A stretch of 64,000 nucleotides of DNA from JAFGVL01 sp964546015. Its GTDB lineage: Bacteria > Bacteroidota > Bacteroidia > Bacteroidales > Paludibacteraceae. Positions within the stretch are counted from its first letter, which is position 1. Every line of letters begins with the position of its first letter. Positions 34,233 through 42,653 of this stretch are shown in pieces. The position numbers and the translations under genes are program-made. Location: NCBI GenBank assembly GCA_964546015.1, contig CAZJHO010000003.1, positions 1 to 64,000 on the forward strand. Direction: 5' to 3'. The notes under the pieces are model-generated. The model was not told where the DNA came from and did not search any database. It worked only from the letters and a program-made list of their open reading frames with translations.

Positions 34233-34604
34233 ATGAAAAAATTCATTTTACCGATTTTTGTAGCTCTTATGGCTACTGTGTGTTTTGTAGCTTGTAGTGA
34301 TGATACCGATGAAATGTCTGACGAAGAATTAAAAGTAGCAATCATCAACATTAAAGATTACTCTAATGGACAGACTGGTAGTGATTATGAAGAAATAATA
34401 TTCACAACTGACCTTGCTGTATGGACTTGGGATGATGATGTAATAGCTCAAGGTACTTGGACTGTTATAAATAAAGAAGTTGTTATTACTGACAATGTTA
34501 ATGGTACCTACACACAGGTTGGCAAAACATCAAAATTGACTGTTTTAAAAGAAGGTAAAGAGTTGAAAGACAATATAGGCGGTAGTACTTTTAAGAAAAA
34601 ATAA
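34233..34604 (+). CDS. Small lipoprotein, possibly lipocalin-like
   Basis: The signal MKKFILPIFVALMATVCFVAC ends in a lipobox cysteine at residue 21. The mature 103 residues are acidic (SDDTDEMSDEE) and then mostly beta strands with a WTWDDDVIAQGTWTV segment near 69 and LTVLKEGKEL near 107. That pattern resembles short lipocalin-like lipoproteins of Bacteroidota, but the match is by eye only. The gene probably shares the promoter at 33751 with the preceding lipoprotein and ends at a strong terminator. Confidence 0.75.
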   Translation: MKKFILPIFVALMATVCFVACSDDTDEMSDEELKVAIINIKDYSNGQTGSDYEEIIFTTDLAVWTWDDDVIAQGTWTVINKEVVITDNVNGTYTQVGKTSKLTVLKEGKELKDNIGGSTFKKK

Positions 34605-34622
34605 TTAAATCATTATTTATTC

Positions 34623-34657
34623 AAAAGCGTTCAACTTTCCAGTTGAACGCTTTTTTT
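34623..34657. terminator. Terminator after the lipoprotein pair
   Basis: A perfect 14-bp stem (AAAAGCGTTCAACT with AGTTGAACGCTTTT, loop TTCC) is followed by more T residues. Confidence 0.93.
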
Positions 34658-34688
34658 ATTCTAATACCTCTTTGTGATGTATAGTAAC

Positions 34689-34728
34689 AAAAAATCCAGT
34701 AAAAGAAATTTTCTTTACTAGATTTTTT
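34689..34728. terminator. Orphan terminator belonging to the displaced guaB tail
   Basis: The hairpin AAAAAATC..AGTAAA..GAAA/TTTTCTTTACT..GATTTTTT lies just beyond the guaB tail copy at 34743-34823. It mirrors the terminator at 36054-36092 beyond the real guaB end, with arms that have diverged. Confidence 0.7.
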
Positions 34729-34742
34729 GATAAAGTTTACTA

Positions 34743-34823
34743 TTAATTCCGTGTTTCTTTTACAATCACATCATGTGCCCCACCTTCAATAATGCTGGTA
34801 GAAGAAAGCAAAGTGATTTTTGC
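34743..34823 (-). pseudogene. Displaced copy of the guaB 3' end (26 codons plus stop)
   Basis: The 81 bases match 36112-36192, the end of intact guaB, at 77 positions. On the minus strand they read AKITLLSSTSIIEGGAHDVI, then VKETRN and stop. Of the four differences three are synonymous third-position changes and one changes Val to Leu. There is no guaB sequence beyond codon A, and the copy is separated from guaB by the Fic gene. The pattern suggests this was the original end of guaB or of a close relative, cut off by an insertion. Confidence 0.88.
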
Positions 34824-34864
34824 ATAGAGCAAAATTGCAGCAAATATCAATCGATAAAAAACGA

Positions 34865-34949
34865 GTGTAATTTTTACTTCTGTTTCCTTAATGAGAGTAT
34901 TTTTTTTGTATATTTACCCTCGTTTTAGAAACGAATGTAAAATTTACAC
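34865..34949 (+). promoter_or_regulatory. Paired palindromic sites upstream of the Fic gene
   Basis: ACGAATGTAAAATTTACACT (34930-34949) contains the perfect palindrome TGTAAA-A-TTTACA. ACGAGTGTAATTTTTAC (34861-34877) is a diverged copy of it. The two flank the AT-rich likely promoter (TATTTTTTTTGTATATTTAC) and the second ends 9 bases before the Fic ATG. They suit autoregulation by the C-terminal helix-turn-helix of the Fic protein. Confidence 0.5.
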
Positions 34950-34958
34950 TTAAAGATT

Positions 34959-36044
34959 ATGAATAATTTTGAGCAAAATATACCGTACAACAATTTGCCA
35001 TTATTACCTCCAAAAGCCGATATTGAAACGAAAAACATACTTCGTAAAACTATTTCTGCAGGTAGGGCTTTGGCTCAATTAAACGGCGCATTGCTGAATT
35101 CACCAAACCCTACATTGTTTTTGGACACTATTTATTTACAGGAAGCCAAGGCAAGTTCAGAGATAGAAAATATAATTACAACCAATGACAATCTCTACCA
35201 ATCGTTAGTAGCAGATAAAAAAGTGGAAAATCCTGCAACGAAGGAAGTTTTGAGCTATAAAAAGGCTCTTTGGCTGGGCTTGGAAGAACTCAAAACTAAG
35301 CCATTTATAACTACCAATCTTTGTATCAAAATTGTTCAGTGCATAAAACAAAACACCGCTTCCATTAGAGTTACACCCGGAACTACTTTGAGCACTCCTC
35401 AAGGTGAAGTAATTTACACACCGCCAAGTGGAGAAAATATTATTCGTGAAAAATTGGCAAATTTGGAAAAATTCATCAACGAAGACAATGGTATTGACCC
35501 ACTGATTAAAATGGCATTAATGCACTATCAATTTGAAGCCATACACCCTTTTGTAGACGGCAATGGAAGAACAGGAAGAATTTTATTATTACTCTATCTT
35601 AAATTGTCAGGGTTGCTGGATATACCTGCTATCTATCTGAGCGAATACATTATCAAAAACAAAATAGCGTATTATCAAAAATTACGGGCTGTGACCGAAA
35701 AAGAAGAATGGGAAGCCTTCATTTTGTATATGTTGGATCTGATTGAGGAAACTTCTATAAAAGGTTTGCAGCGACTAAATAAAATTATGCAAACAATGGA
35801 CAAAACTGCCGATGAAATCAAAATGAAACTTCCCAAAATCTATTCTAAAGATTTGATAGAGATTTTATTCCGTTTGCCTTATACAAAACGCCAATATTTG
35901 ATCGATGAAAATATTGGCAATCCCAAAACGGTCGGGAACTATTTAATAGCATTGGAGAAAAACGGATTTCTGAAATCGGTAAAAGTTGGTAAAGAGAAAT
36001 TGTATCTTAATCAGCAATTATTGAGAATTTTGGAAGGAAAATAA
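34959..36044 (+). CDS. Fic family protein (AMPylase-type) with C-terminal winged helix
   Basis: Fic enzymes usually transfer AMP from ATP to a protein hydroxyl. The 361-residue protein has the full Fic motif HPFVDGNGRTGR at 196-207, with the catalytic histidine at 196. An inhibitory helix motif S-x3-E-N (SSEIEN, 66-71) is in the N-terminal part, so it is a class II, self-inhibited Fic. The Fic/DOC N-terminal domain covers about 10-110. The last 80 residues look like a winged helix (KRQYLIDENIGNPKTVGNYLIALEKNGFL), suggesting DNA binding. No antitoxin gene adjoins it. The gene is boxed between two copies of the guaB tail, so it is probably a recent acquisition. Confidence 0.93.
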   Translation: MNNFEQNIPYNNLPLLPPKADIETKNILRKTISAGRALAQLNGALLNSPNPTLFLDTIYLQEAKASSEIENIITTNDNLYQSLVADKKVENPATKEVLSYKKALWLGLEELKTKPFITTNLCIKIVQCIKQNTASIRVTPGTTLSTPQGEVIYTPPSGENIIREKLANLEKFINEDNGIDPLIKMALMHYQFEAIHPFVDGNGRTGRILLLLYLKLSGLLDIPAIYLSEYIIKNKIAYYQKLRAVTEKEEWEAFILYMLDLIEETSIKGLQRLNKIMQTMDKTADEIKMKLPKIYSKDLIEILFRLPYTKRQYLIDENIGNPKTVGNYLIALEKNGFLKSVKVGKEKLYLNQQLLRILEGK

Positions 36045-36053
36045 CTATATAAC

Positions 36054-36092
36054 AAAAAAATCCTGCAAAGAAATTTCTTTGCAGGATTTTTT
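36054..36092. terminator. Bidirectional terminator between the Fic gene and guaB
   Basis: ATCCTGCAAAGAAA and TTTCTTTGCAGGAT form a perfect 28-base palindrome with A- and T-runs outside. It serves convergent Fic and guaB and is the counterpart of the hairpin at 34689-34728. Confidence 0.92.
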
Positions 36093-36192
36093 ATTCGTTA
36101 TAAAAAGTAAATTAATTCCGCGTTTCTTTTACAATCACATCATGCGCCCCACCTTCAATAATGCTGGTAGAAGAAACTAAAGTGATTTTTGC
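36054..36192. repeat. Right copy of the guaB-end direct repeat (left copy 34689-34823)
   Basis: The coding part (36112-36192) is 77/81 identical to 34743-34823 in the same orientation, and the adjacent terminator is a diverged version of the left one. The period is 1369 bases and encloses only the Fic gene. Confidence 0.88.
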
Positions 36193-37608
36193 TTTTTCTT
36201 TTAGTTCTTGCAAGTTAACCACTCCACAACTACACATGGTCGATTTTATTTTTCCCAGCGTAATATCCAAATTATCTTTTAATTTACCGGCATAAGGAAC
36301 ATAACTATCTACTCCTTCTTCAAATTTAAGTCCGTCTGTTCCGCCCATATCGTAGCGTTGCCAGTTGCGAGCACGGTTAGAGCCTTCGCCCCAATATTCT
36401 TTTACATACGATCCGTTTATAAGTAGTTTGCGTGTCGGGCTTTCGTCGAAGCGTGCAAAATAGCGTCCCATCATCAAGAAATCCGCACCCATAGCCATTG
36501 CCAATACCATGTGGTAATCTTGCACAATACCGCCATCGGAACAAATCGGAATATAAACGCCTGTTTTTTGGAAATACTCATCGCGGGCAGCAGCTACTTC
36601 GATAAGTGCTGTGGCTTGTCCTCGACCGATACCTTTTTGCTCGCGGGTAATACAAATAGATCCACCTCCTACTCCTACTTTCACGAAATCGGCTCCGGCT
36701 TCTACCAAATAAAAAAAACCGTCTCTATCGACCACATTACCGGCACCTACTTTTACTTGTTCTCCGAATGTTGTTTTAATATATTCCAAAGTTTCTTTTT
36801 GCCAAATAGAAAAACCATCCGACGAATCAATACAAAGCACATCAACGCCGGCTTGTATGAGCGCAGGCACTCTTTTTTTATAATCACGGGTATTAATTCC
36901 TGCGCCAACTACAAGGCGTTTTTGTTTATCCGAATTTTCGAGGGGATATTCTTTATGCGATTCATAATCTTTTCGAAAAACGAAATAACGCAAATGTTGA
37001 TCTTTATCTACAATAGGAAGGCAATTTAATTTATTCTCCCAAAGCAAATCATTTGCTTCATTTAAAGTGATACCATATTTTCCATATATCAATTTGGAAA
37101 ACGGTGTCATATAATCTTTCACTTTAGAGCTATGATCATCGCGTGTAGGACGAAAATCTCTACCGGTAATGATTCCTAATAATTTACCTTCAGGAGTACC
37201 ATCTTCGGTAATCCCCATAGTAGAAAATCCCGTTTTTCCTTTTAAAGCGATAACATCGGCGAGGGTATGATCCGGAGTAAGGTTGGCACGGCTCATCACA
37301 AAGCCTGATTTATAGTTCTTTACCTTACGAACCATATCAGCTTGTGATTCGATCCCTTGCGAACCGAAAACAAAAGACAAACCTCCGTTCTTAGCCAAAG
37401 CAATAGCCATTTCGTCGTCCGAAACAGATTGCATAATCGCCGAAACAAAAGGAATATTTAAATGTATAGCCGGTTCTTCTCCTTTTTTAAATTTAGCAAG
37501 CGGAGTTCTGAAATTTATATTATGAGGTACGCAATTTTTGCCGGTAAGACCCGGTATCAGTAAATATTCACTGAATGTACGAGAAACTTCGTTGAGAAAT
37601 TGTGCCAT
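36112..37608 (-). CDS. guaB: IMP dehydrogenase, protist-like (Tritrichomonas) type
   Basis: IMPDH oxidises IMP to XMP, the committed step to GMP. The 498-residue protein has the (beta/alpha)8 barrel split by two CBS domains (about 110-230). The catalytic loop reads GGGSICITREQKGIGRGQ with the active cysteine, CSDGGI follows, and the mobile flap has the Arg-Tyr pair in NWQRYDMGG. Most bacterial GuaB have GPGSICTTR..AGVG at the loop. This wording, the FGSQ start and the AKITLVSSTSIIEGGAHDVI tail are those I recall from the Tritrichomonas foetus enzyme. The Cys and Arg-Tyr favour IMPDH over GMP reductase. A strong promoter lies upstream and a terminator downstream. Confidence 0.93.
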   Translation of the reverse strand: MAQFLNEVSRTFSEYLLIPGLTGKNCVPHNINFRTPLAKFKKGEEPAIHLNIPFVSAIMQSVSDDEMAIALAKNGGLSFVFGSQGIESQADMVRKVKNYKSGFVMSRANLTPDHTLADVIALKGKTGFSTMGITEDGTPEGKLLGIITGRDFRPTRDDHSSKVKDYMTPFSKLIYGKYGITLNEANDLLWENKLNCLPIVDKDQHLRYFVFRKDYESHKEYPLENSDKQKRLVVGAGINTRDYKKRVPALIQAGVDVLCIDSSDGFSIWQKETLEYIKTTFGEQVKVGAGNVVDRDGFFYLVEAGADFVKVGVGGGSICITREQKGIGRGQATALIEVAAARDEYFQKTGVYIPICSDGGIVQDYHMVLAMAMGADFLMMGRYFARFDESPTRKLLINGSYVKEYWGEGSNRARNWQRYDMGGTDGLKFEEGVDSYVPYAGKLKDNLDITLGKIKSTMCSCGVVNLQELKEKAKITLVSSTSIIEGGAHDVIVKETRN

Positions 37609-37632
37609 AAATTTATATTTTAAAAGATTCTA

Positions 37633-37664
37633 CAAAGGTAAAAAAAAATCATGTTACCAATCAA
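37633..37664 (-). promoter_or_regulatory. guaB promoter
   Basis: On the minus strand TTG (37664-37662), a 21-base spacer and TACCTTTG (37640-37633) give a good Bacteroidota promoter, 25 bases before the guaB start. Confidence 0.65.
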
Positions 37665-37736
37665 CCCCTTACTATTTGTTTTTAATAAGGTTTATAAAGA
37701 AAATATTCTCTTTTTATTAAGAAAACATTTCTTGTC

Positions 37737-39863
37737 TTATAGATCTTTCATGCTTAACTGCACGCGTTTCCGTTCAAAATCAACATCAATTACTTTTACC
37801 TGCACATGTTGATGAAGTTTCACAATTTCAGTTGGATCTGAAACAAAACGGTTTGCCATGTTGGAAACATGCACCAGCCCGTTTTCTTTGATACCTATAT
37901 CGACAAACGCCCCAAAATTGGTAATATTGGTAACAATACCGGGTAACACCTGCCCTATTTTCAGGTCTTCAATCTTTTTTACGGTAGGGTCAAATTCGAA
38001 TACTTTAATGACTTGCCGCGGGTCGCGACCGGGTTTGTCGAGCTCCTGCATAATATCGTTGAGCGTCGGTAACCCTACTTTATCGGTTATATAGTCGTTG
38101 AGATTAAGGACTTTTTTAAGTTCTTTATTTTCAATTAAATCCTTAACTGTCGTCTTGAGGTTCTTTGCCATTTTTTCTACTACGCTGTAACTTTCAGGGT
38201 GAACGGCTGAATTGTCCAAGGAATTTTCTGCATTTGGAATACGAAGGAATCCGGCACATTGTTCAAAGGTTTTTGTCCCCATTTTAGGAACATTCATCAG
38301 TTCTTTGCGTGAATGGAAAGCACCATTTTCAACGCGATAATCCACAATATTCTGTGCCAATTGCGGACCGAGACCCGAAATATAGGTAAGTAAATGTCTG
38401 CTGGCTGTGTTTAAATCCACACCTACTTTATTTACACAGTTTTCGACGGTTTGATCGAGAGAGATTTTCAGACGATTTTGATCAACATCGTGCTGATATT
38501 GCCCCACTCCTATTGATTTCGGGTCGATTTTCACTAATTCCGCTAACGGGTCCATTAAACGGCGACCAATAGAAACGGCTCCACGCACTGTTACATCATA
38601 CTGCGGAAACTCTTCACGCGCCACTTTGGATGCAGAATATACCGAAGCTCCGTTTTCACTTACTACAAATACTTGTACTTTACGGTCGTATTGAATGTTC
38701 TGGATAAATTGTTCGGTTTCACGACTGGCAGTACCATTCCCTATAGCAATAGCTTGAATATCATAGGCTTCGACCATCTTTTGAATTTTACGAATAGCTT
38801 GCGAATATTCGTTTTGCGGTGGATGCGGATAAATATTCTCGTTGTGTAAAAGGTTTCCTTGAGCATCAAGACAAACAACCTTACAACCGCTTTTATAACC
38901 CGGATCAATACCTAACACTCGTTTTTGTCCAAGTGGCGGTGCTAACAATAACTGATACAGGTTCTCGGCAAAAACGCGGATGGCTTCGGTATCGGCTTTT
39001 TCTTTGCTCGAATTGGCAAATTCGGTTTCGATAGATGGCTTCAGCAATCTTTTATAAGCATCTGCAACCGCTTCTTTTACCTGTAATGAAGAAAGAAAAA
39101 CACCTTTGACAAAAATACGCTCCAATCGTTCAATACAAACATCATCATCTTCGGGAAAAATGCTGACACGCAAAAATCCCTCAGCTTCTCCCCTACGCAT
39201 AGCCAGCAAACGGTGTGAAGAACATTTGCGTAACAACTCGTCCATTGCAAAATAGTCCTTATACTTAACACCCTCTTCTTCTTTTCCTTTTATTACTCGG
39301 GAAGAAATAACGGCTCCGCGTTCAAATATAGCACGGATAGAGTTTCGGGCTGCTTCGCTTTCATTAACCCATTCGGCAATAATATCGCGTGCGCCTTTAA
39401 GGGCTTCGTCGGCGGTAGATACATCTTTGCTAATAAACCGTTGTGCGATTTCGTTAACATTATTGTCGGTTTGGCGCATAAGCACTTTAGCAAGTGTTTC
39501 CAGACCTCGTTCACGAGCAATTTCAGCACGGGTACGACGCTTTGGTTTAAACGGAAGATAAATATCTTCCAATTCAGTCATATTCCAGCAATTATCGATG
39601 CGAAGTTGCAATTCGGGCGTCAGCTTTTCCTGCTCTTCGATAGATTTCAAAATAGCCTGTTTGCGCTTAATAAGTTCTTGTAATTTATCGTATTGTTCTT
39701 TGATGGTGGTTATTTGTTCTTCATCAAGATTGTCTGTCATTTCTTTACGATAACGACTGATAAAAGGAATAGTCGCACCTTCATCGAGCAGTTTTATGGT
39801 ATTGGCCACTTGTTTTTCTTTTAGATTTAACGAAGTGGAAATTAGGGAGATGATTTTTTGCAT
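37737..39863 (-). CDS. tex: RNA-binding transcriptional accessory protein Tex
   Basis: The 708-residue protein has the whole Tex architecture: an N-terminal helical domain (NTIKLLDEGATIPFISRYRKE near 20-40), a YqgF-like RNase H-fold domain (VLGIDPGYKSGCKVV near 317), a helix-hairpin-helix pair (LLTYISGLGPQLAQNIVDYR near 490) and a C-terminal S1 RNA-binding domain (GQVLPGIVTNITNFGAFVDIG near 637). Tex binds RNA and associates with transcription; its precise role is poorly fixed. It is a single gene, transcribed in the same direction as the antiporter gene but upstream of guaB on the minus strand. Confidence 0.96.
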   Translation of the reverse strand: MQKIISLISTSLNLKEKQVANTIKLLDEGATIPFISRYRKEMTDNLDEEQITTIKEQYDKLQELIKRKQAILKSIEEQEKLTPELQLRIDNCWNMTELEDIYLPFKPKRRTRAEIARERGLETLAKVLMRQTDNNVNEIAQRFISKDVSTADEALKGARDIIAEWVNESEAARNSIRAIFERGAVISSRVIKGKEEEGVKYKDYFAMDELLRKCSSHRLLAMRRGEAEGFLRVSIFPEDDDVCIERLERIFVKGVFLSSLQVKEAVADAYKRLLKPSIETEFANSSKEKADTEAIRVFAENLYQLLLAPPLGQKRVLGIDPGYKSGCKVVCLDAQGNLLHNENIYPHPPQNEYSQAIRKIQKMVEAYDIQAIAIGNGTASRETEQFIQNIQYDRKVQVFVVSENGASVYSASKVAREEFPQYDVTVRGAVSIGRRLMDPLAELVKIDPKSIGVGQYQHDVDQNRLKISLDQTVENCVNKVGVDLNTASRHLLTYISGLGPQLAQNIVDYRVENGAFHSRKELMNVPKMGTKTFEQCAGFLRIPNAENSLDNSAVHPESYSVVEKMAKNLKTTVKDLIENKELKKVLNLNDYITDKVGLPTLNDIMQELDKPGRDPRQVIKVFEFDPTVKKIEDLKIGQVLPGIVTNITNFGAFVDIGIKENGLVHVSNMANRFVSDPTEIVKLHQHVQVKVIDVDFERKRVQLSMKDL

Positions 39864-39918
39864 TGTCTTAGTTTACATCGTTTTCTTTACTGTTATTAAT
39901 TAAAAACATTCTATTTTT

Positions 39919-41424
39919 TTACAATTTTTCTATTCCCAAATTTTTATGTGTTTCTTTCAAAGCTTTTTCACTGTCGGTAATCATCAAAAGCTTGTCTCCT
40001 ACTTCAAGCTTGGTTTGACCTTTGGGTACAAAATATGACTCATTACGCTTTACCATAACTACTAATGTATGTGGCGGCAAATTCAAATGCATCATTTGGT
40101 TTCCTCCAGTAAGCATGTCTTCGGTTACAAGAACTTCACTCATAGTCGATTTTATTTCATCTGAAAACTCAATATCGAAATGTTGTAACTTTTGCTCTTC
40201 TTGTTTGTCTTTTGAAAGTCCGAGTAAGTTTGCCAATTTTGTAATGGTAGTACCTTGCAACAAGAGAGAAAGCAGTGTAATAAAAAACACGATATTAAAC
40301 ATCAATCGTGCATGCTCCAAACCAGCAACCAACGGATATATGGCAAAAATAATAGGTACGGCTCCGCGCAATCCAACCCACGAAACAAAGAGTTTATTTT
40401 TAAACGGCATTTTGCGAAAAGGCAACAAGGTGAAAAAAACACTTATCGGTCGTCCGGCAAACATCATAAACGAGGCGATAAGCAAACTGCCAAAAGCAAC
40501 CGGAAGCAATTCATATGGGTTTACCAAAAGCCCCAAAGTCAAAAACATAATAATTTGACTGAACCAAGTGAGTCCATCGAATATACGAAGCAATGATCGT
40601 TTATGCACGAACCTGGAATTTCCGATAATCAAACCTGCAATATAAACAGCTAAATAACCGTTTCCTTTACAAAAATAAACAGCTGAAAAGATAAAAATAC
40701 AGCACGCAAACAATAAAATCGGGTACAACGAATCGTTTGGCAACCGAATTTTATTTATTATCCACACAGAAACTCGCCCCAAGAAATAACCACCTATCCC
40801 CCCAACAATAAGCTGCAGAAAAAAATCAAAAACAGCCATTCCATAATTAATATCGCCTGTTTGTGAAGAATTTATCATACCAATAAGAATAATGGTTAGC
40901 ATGTATGCCATCGGGTCGTTGCTTCCGCTTTCAAACTCTAATAAGGGACGCAAACGATATTTCAATGACACCCCTTTGGAACGCAGGATGGAAAATACCG
41001 AAGCCGAATCGGTTGAAGACATCACCGATGCTAATAATAATGCTTCAAAAAATGTCAGATAAATTTCATCAATCAAAGTATTGACCACCGAATAAATAAA
41101 AGCACCTGTAATAAAAGCAGTAAGCAAAACACCTACAGTAGCAAGTAAAGCTCCTTGATACATAACCGGTTTTATTTCTTCGATTTTAGTATCCAAACCA
41201 CCTGAAAACAGAATGACACATAAAGCTATTGTTCCAACAATTTGAACTGCTTCGTAATTATCAAATTGAATATGAAACGGACCATCAATTCCAAAAAACA
41301 TACCCACACCTAAGAAGAGCAATAGAACAGGTAAACCAAAACGATTTCCGACCTTACTGGCTAAAAGACTGGCAACAAAAAGCAATGAAGTAAAAAGTAA
41401 CAATGATTCGATTGAAAATGGCAT
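39919..41424 (-). CDS. Potassium/proton antiporter, CPA1 family (NhaP2/CvrA-like) with TrkA-C domain
   Basis: About 12 hydrophobic segments occupy residues 5-400. Ion-path motifs GVGMFFGIDGPF near 37, FSGGLDTKI near 74, SSTDSASVF near 137 and LEFESGSNDPMAY near 160 are characteristic of CPA1 cation/proton antiporters. The cytoplasmic C-terminus (about 425-501) is a TrkA-C-like ligand domain (TLVVMVKRNESYFVPKGQTKLEVGDKL region). Members with this tail are mostly potassium/proton exchangers that protect from high internal potassium. It is a lone gene, divergent from corA. Confidence 0.92.
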   Translation of the reverse strand: MPFSIESLLLFTSLLFVASLLASKVGNRFGLPVLLLFLGVGMFFGIDGPFHIQFDNYEAVQIVGTIALCVILFSGGLDTKIEEIKPVMYQGALLATVGVLLTAFITGAFIYSVVNTLIDEIYLTFFEALLLASVMSSTDSASVFSILRSKGVSLKYRLRPLLEFESGSNDPMAYMLTIILIGMINSSQTGDINYGMAVFDFFLQLIVGGIGGYFLGRVSVWIINKIRLPNDSLYPILLFACCIFIFSAVYFCKGNGYLAVYIAGLIIGNSRFVHKRSLLRIFDGLTWFSQIIMFLTLGLLVNPYELLPVAFGSLLIASFMMFAGRPISVFFTLLPFRKMPFKNKLFVSWVGLRGAVPIIFAIYPLVAGLEHARLMFNIVFFITLLSLLLQGTTITKLANLLGLSKDKQEEQKLQHFDIEFSDEIKSTMSEVLVTEDMLTGGNQMMHLNLPPHTLVVMVKRNESYFVPKGQTKLEVGDKLLMITDSEKALKETHKNLGIEKL

Positions 41425-41507
41425 AAATTTTAAGTGGATAAAAATTGAAGTTTAAAAAGAAAAAATCCAAAAATCGGTGAACTTTTCAAAAATAAAAATT
41501 TTTCATG

Positions 41508-41515
41508 TAAGTTTG
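41508..41515 (+). promoter_or_regulatory. Likely corA promoter -7 element
   Basis: TAAGTTTG, 29 bases before the corA start. Confidence 0.45.
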
Positions 41516-41543
41516 TACCTCTTCCTAAGATATATTTCTCATC

Positions 41544-42605
41544 ATGCTAATAAAAAAACGAAAACATACCGTACACCACAACAATTTATTGTTGGAAGAA
41601 CTTGTGTACAAAGGCTCTAATGATATAAGCACTTTGATAGAAAAGATTACTTTTGATAATGATCTTTTTGAGCGTCAAAACATCAATTTTGATAATTTAG
41701 ACATTGCCAAAGATACTAAAACAACCTGGATTCAAGTAAAAGGACTTTCTAATACAAAACTAATCGGCAAACTGTGTGAACAATTTTACATCCCTAAACT
41801 GATTGTTCAGGACATATTAAACATCCACCACATTGCCAAAATTGAGGTTGTAAGCGAACTCGTTTTTGTTGTTACCGACCTGTTTTCATATTCGACAGAT
41901 AATAGTCTTATGAACGAGCATATATGCATTATTCTGGGTAAAAATTTTGTAATATCATTTCAAGAATCTGACAATAACCACTTCGACCTTGTAGAAAAAG
42001 CTTTAGAAACAAAACAAGGACAAATTCGCCGTCAACATGCCGACTATTTATTTAATTTACTGATCAGCATCATAATAGACCAATATTTGGAAGTGCTTGA
42101 GGTTCAACAAAATTTATTGTTGGACCTGGAAGATTCGTTGATGGAATTCAAATCCTACAGATCGGAAGCCGGTAAATCTTTACAAAATCATCGCCGTGAT
42201 TACTCATTATTAAAAAAGAGCATCTGGCCTATAAAAGAACAATTCGGACAATTGTTACTATGGAATTATACGCTTATTAACAAGCAAAATCATATTTATT
42301 TTCATGACACCAATGATCATTTGCAGCAAGCATATATGATGGTAGAAGGAAACCGCGAGACCATAGCATCCATACTTGATTTATACCTTGCTAATAACGA
42401 TTTGCGCATGAATCATATTATGAAACAACTCACCGTTGTATCTACCATTTTTATTCCTCTTACATTTTTGGTGGGCGTCTGGGGAATGAATTTCAGATTC
42501 ATGCCCGAACTCGATTGGAAATACGGTTACCTTTTTTCCTGGATTATTATGATCATAGCAGGTGCTGCTAGTTATATTTATTTCAGAAAAAAGAAATGGT
42601 ATTAA
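41544..42605 (+). CDS. corA: Magnesium/cobalt transporter CorA
   Basis: CorA forms a pentameric channel for Mg2+ uptake. The 353-residue protein has a large cytoplasmic N-terminal funnel domain, a long stalk helix (about 190-290) and two C-terminal transmembrane helices. The signature GMN sits at the end of the first helix (VGVWGMNFRFMPELDW near 313). The last residues are basic (FRKKKWY), as usual. A ZIP metal transporter gene follows after 48 bases, so the two may form a metal-uptake operon, although functions of the CorA family vary between Mg2+, Co2+ and Zn2+. Confidence 0.95.
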   Translation: MLIKKRKHTVHHNNLLLEELVYKGSNDISTLIEKITFDNDLFERQNINFDNLDIAKDTKTTWIQVKGLSNTKLIGKLCEQFYIPKLIVQDILNIHHIAKIEVVSELVFVVTDLFSYSTDNSLMNEHICIILGKNFVISFQESDNNHFDLVEKALETKQGQIRRQHADYLFNLLISIIIDQYLEVLEVQQNLLLDLEDSLMEFKSYRSEAGKSLQNHRRDYSLLKKSIWPIKEQFGQLLLWNYTLINKQNHIYFHDTNDHLQQAYMMVEGNRETIASILDLYLANNDLRMNHIMKQLTVVSTIFIPLTFLVGVWGMNFRFMPELDWKYGYLFSWIIMIIAGAASYIYFRKKKWY

Positions 42606-42653
42606 TTTAATTGACACATTCACTAATCTGCTAATTGGCTAATTTTAAAAATT

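Noticed and set aside
34659..34688. A possible attachment site with integrase near the Fic cassette
   Set aside because: No integrase or recombinase gene is present in or near the cassette; only the repeat itself can be claimed.
36511..37029. A 172-codon plus-strand frame opposite guaB
   Set aside because: Antisense to a highly conserved enzyme; no promoter, no motif.
40022..40596. Two long plus-strand frames opposite the antiporter gene (178 and 113 codons)
   Set aside because: Antisense shadows of a clear membrane transporter; composition is that of reversed hydrophobic codons and no domain is seen.
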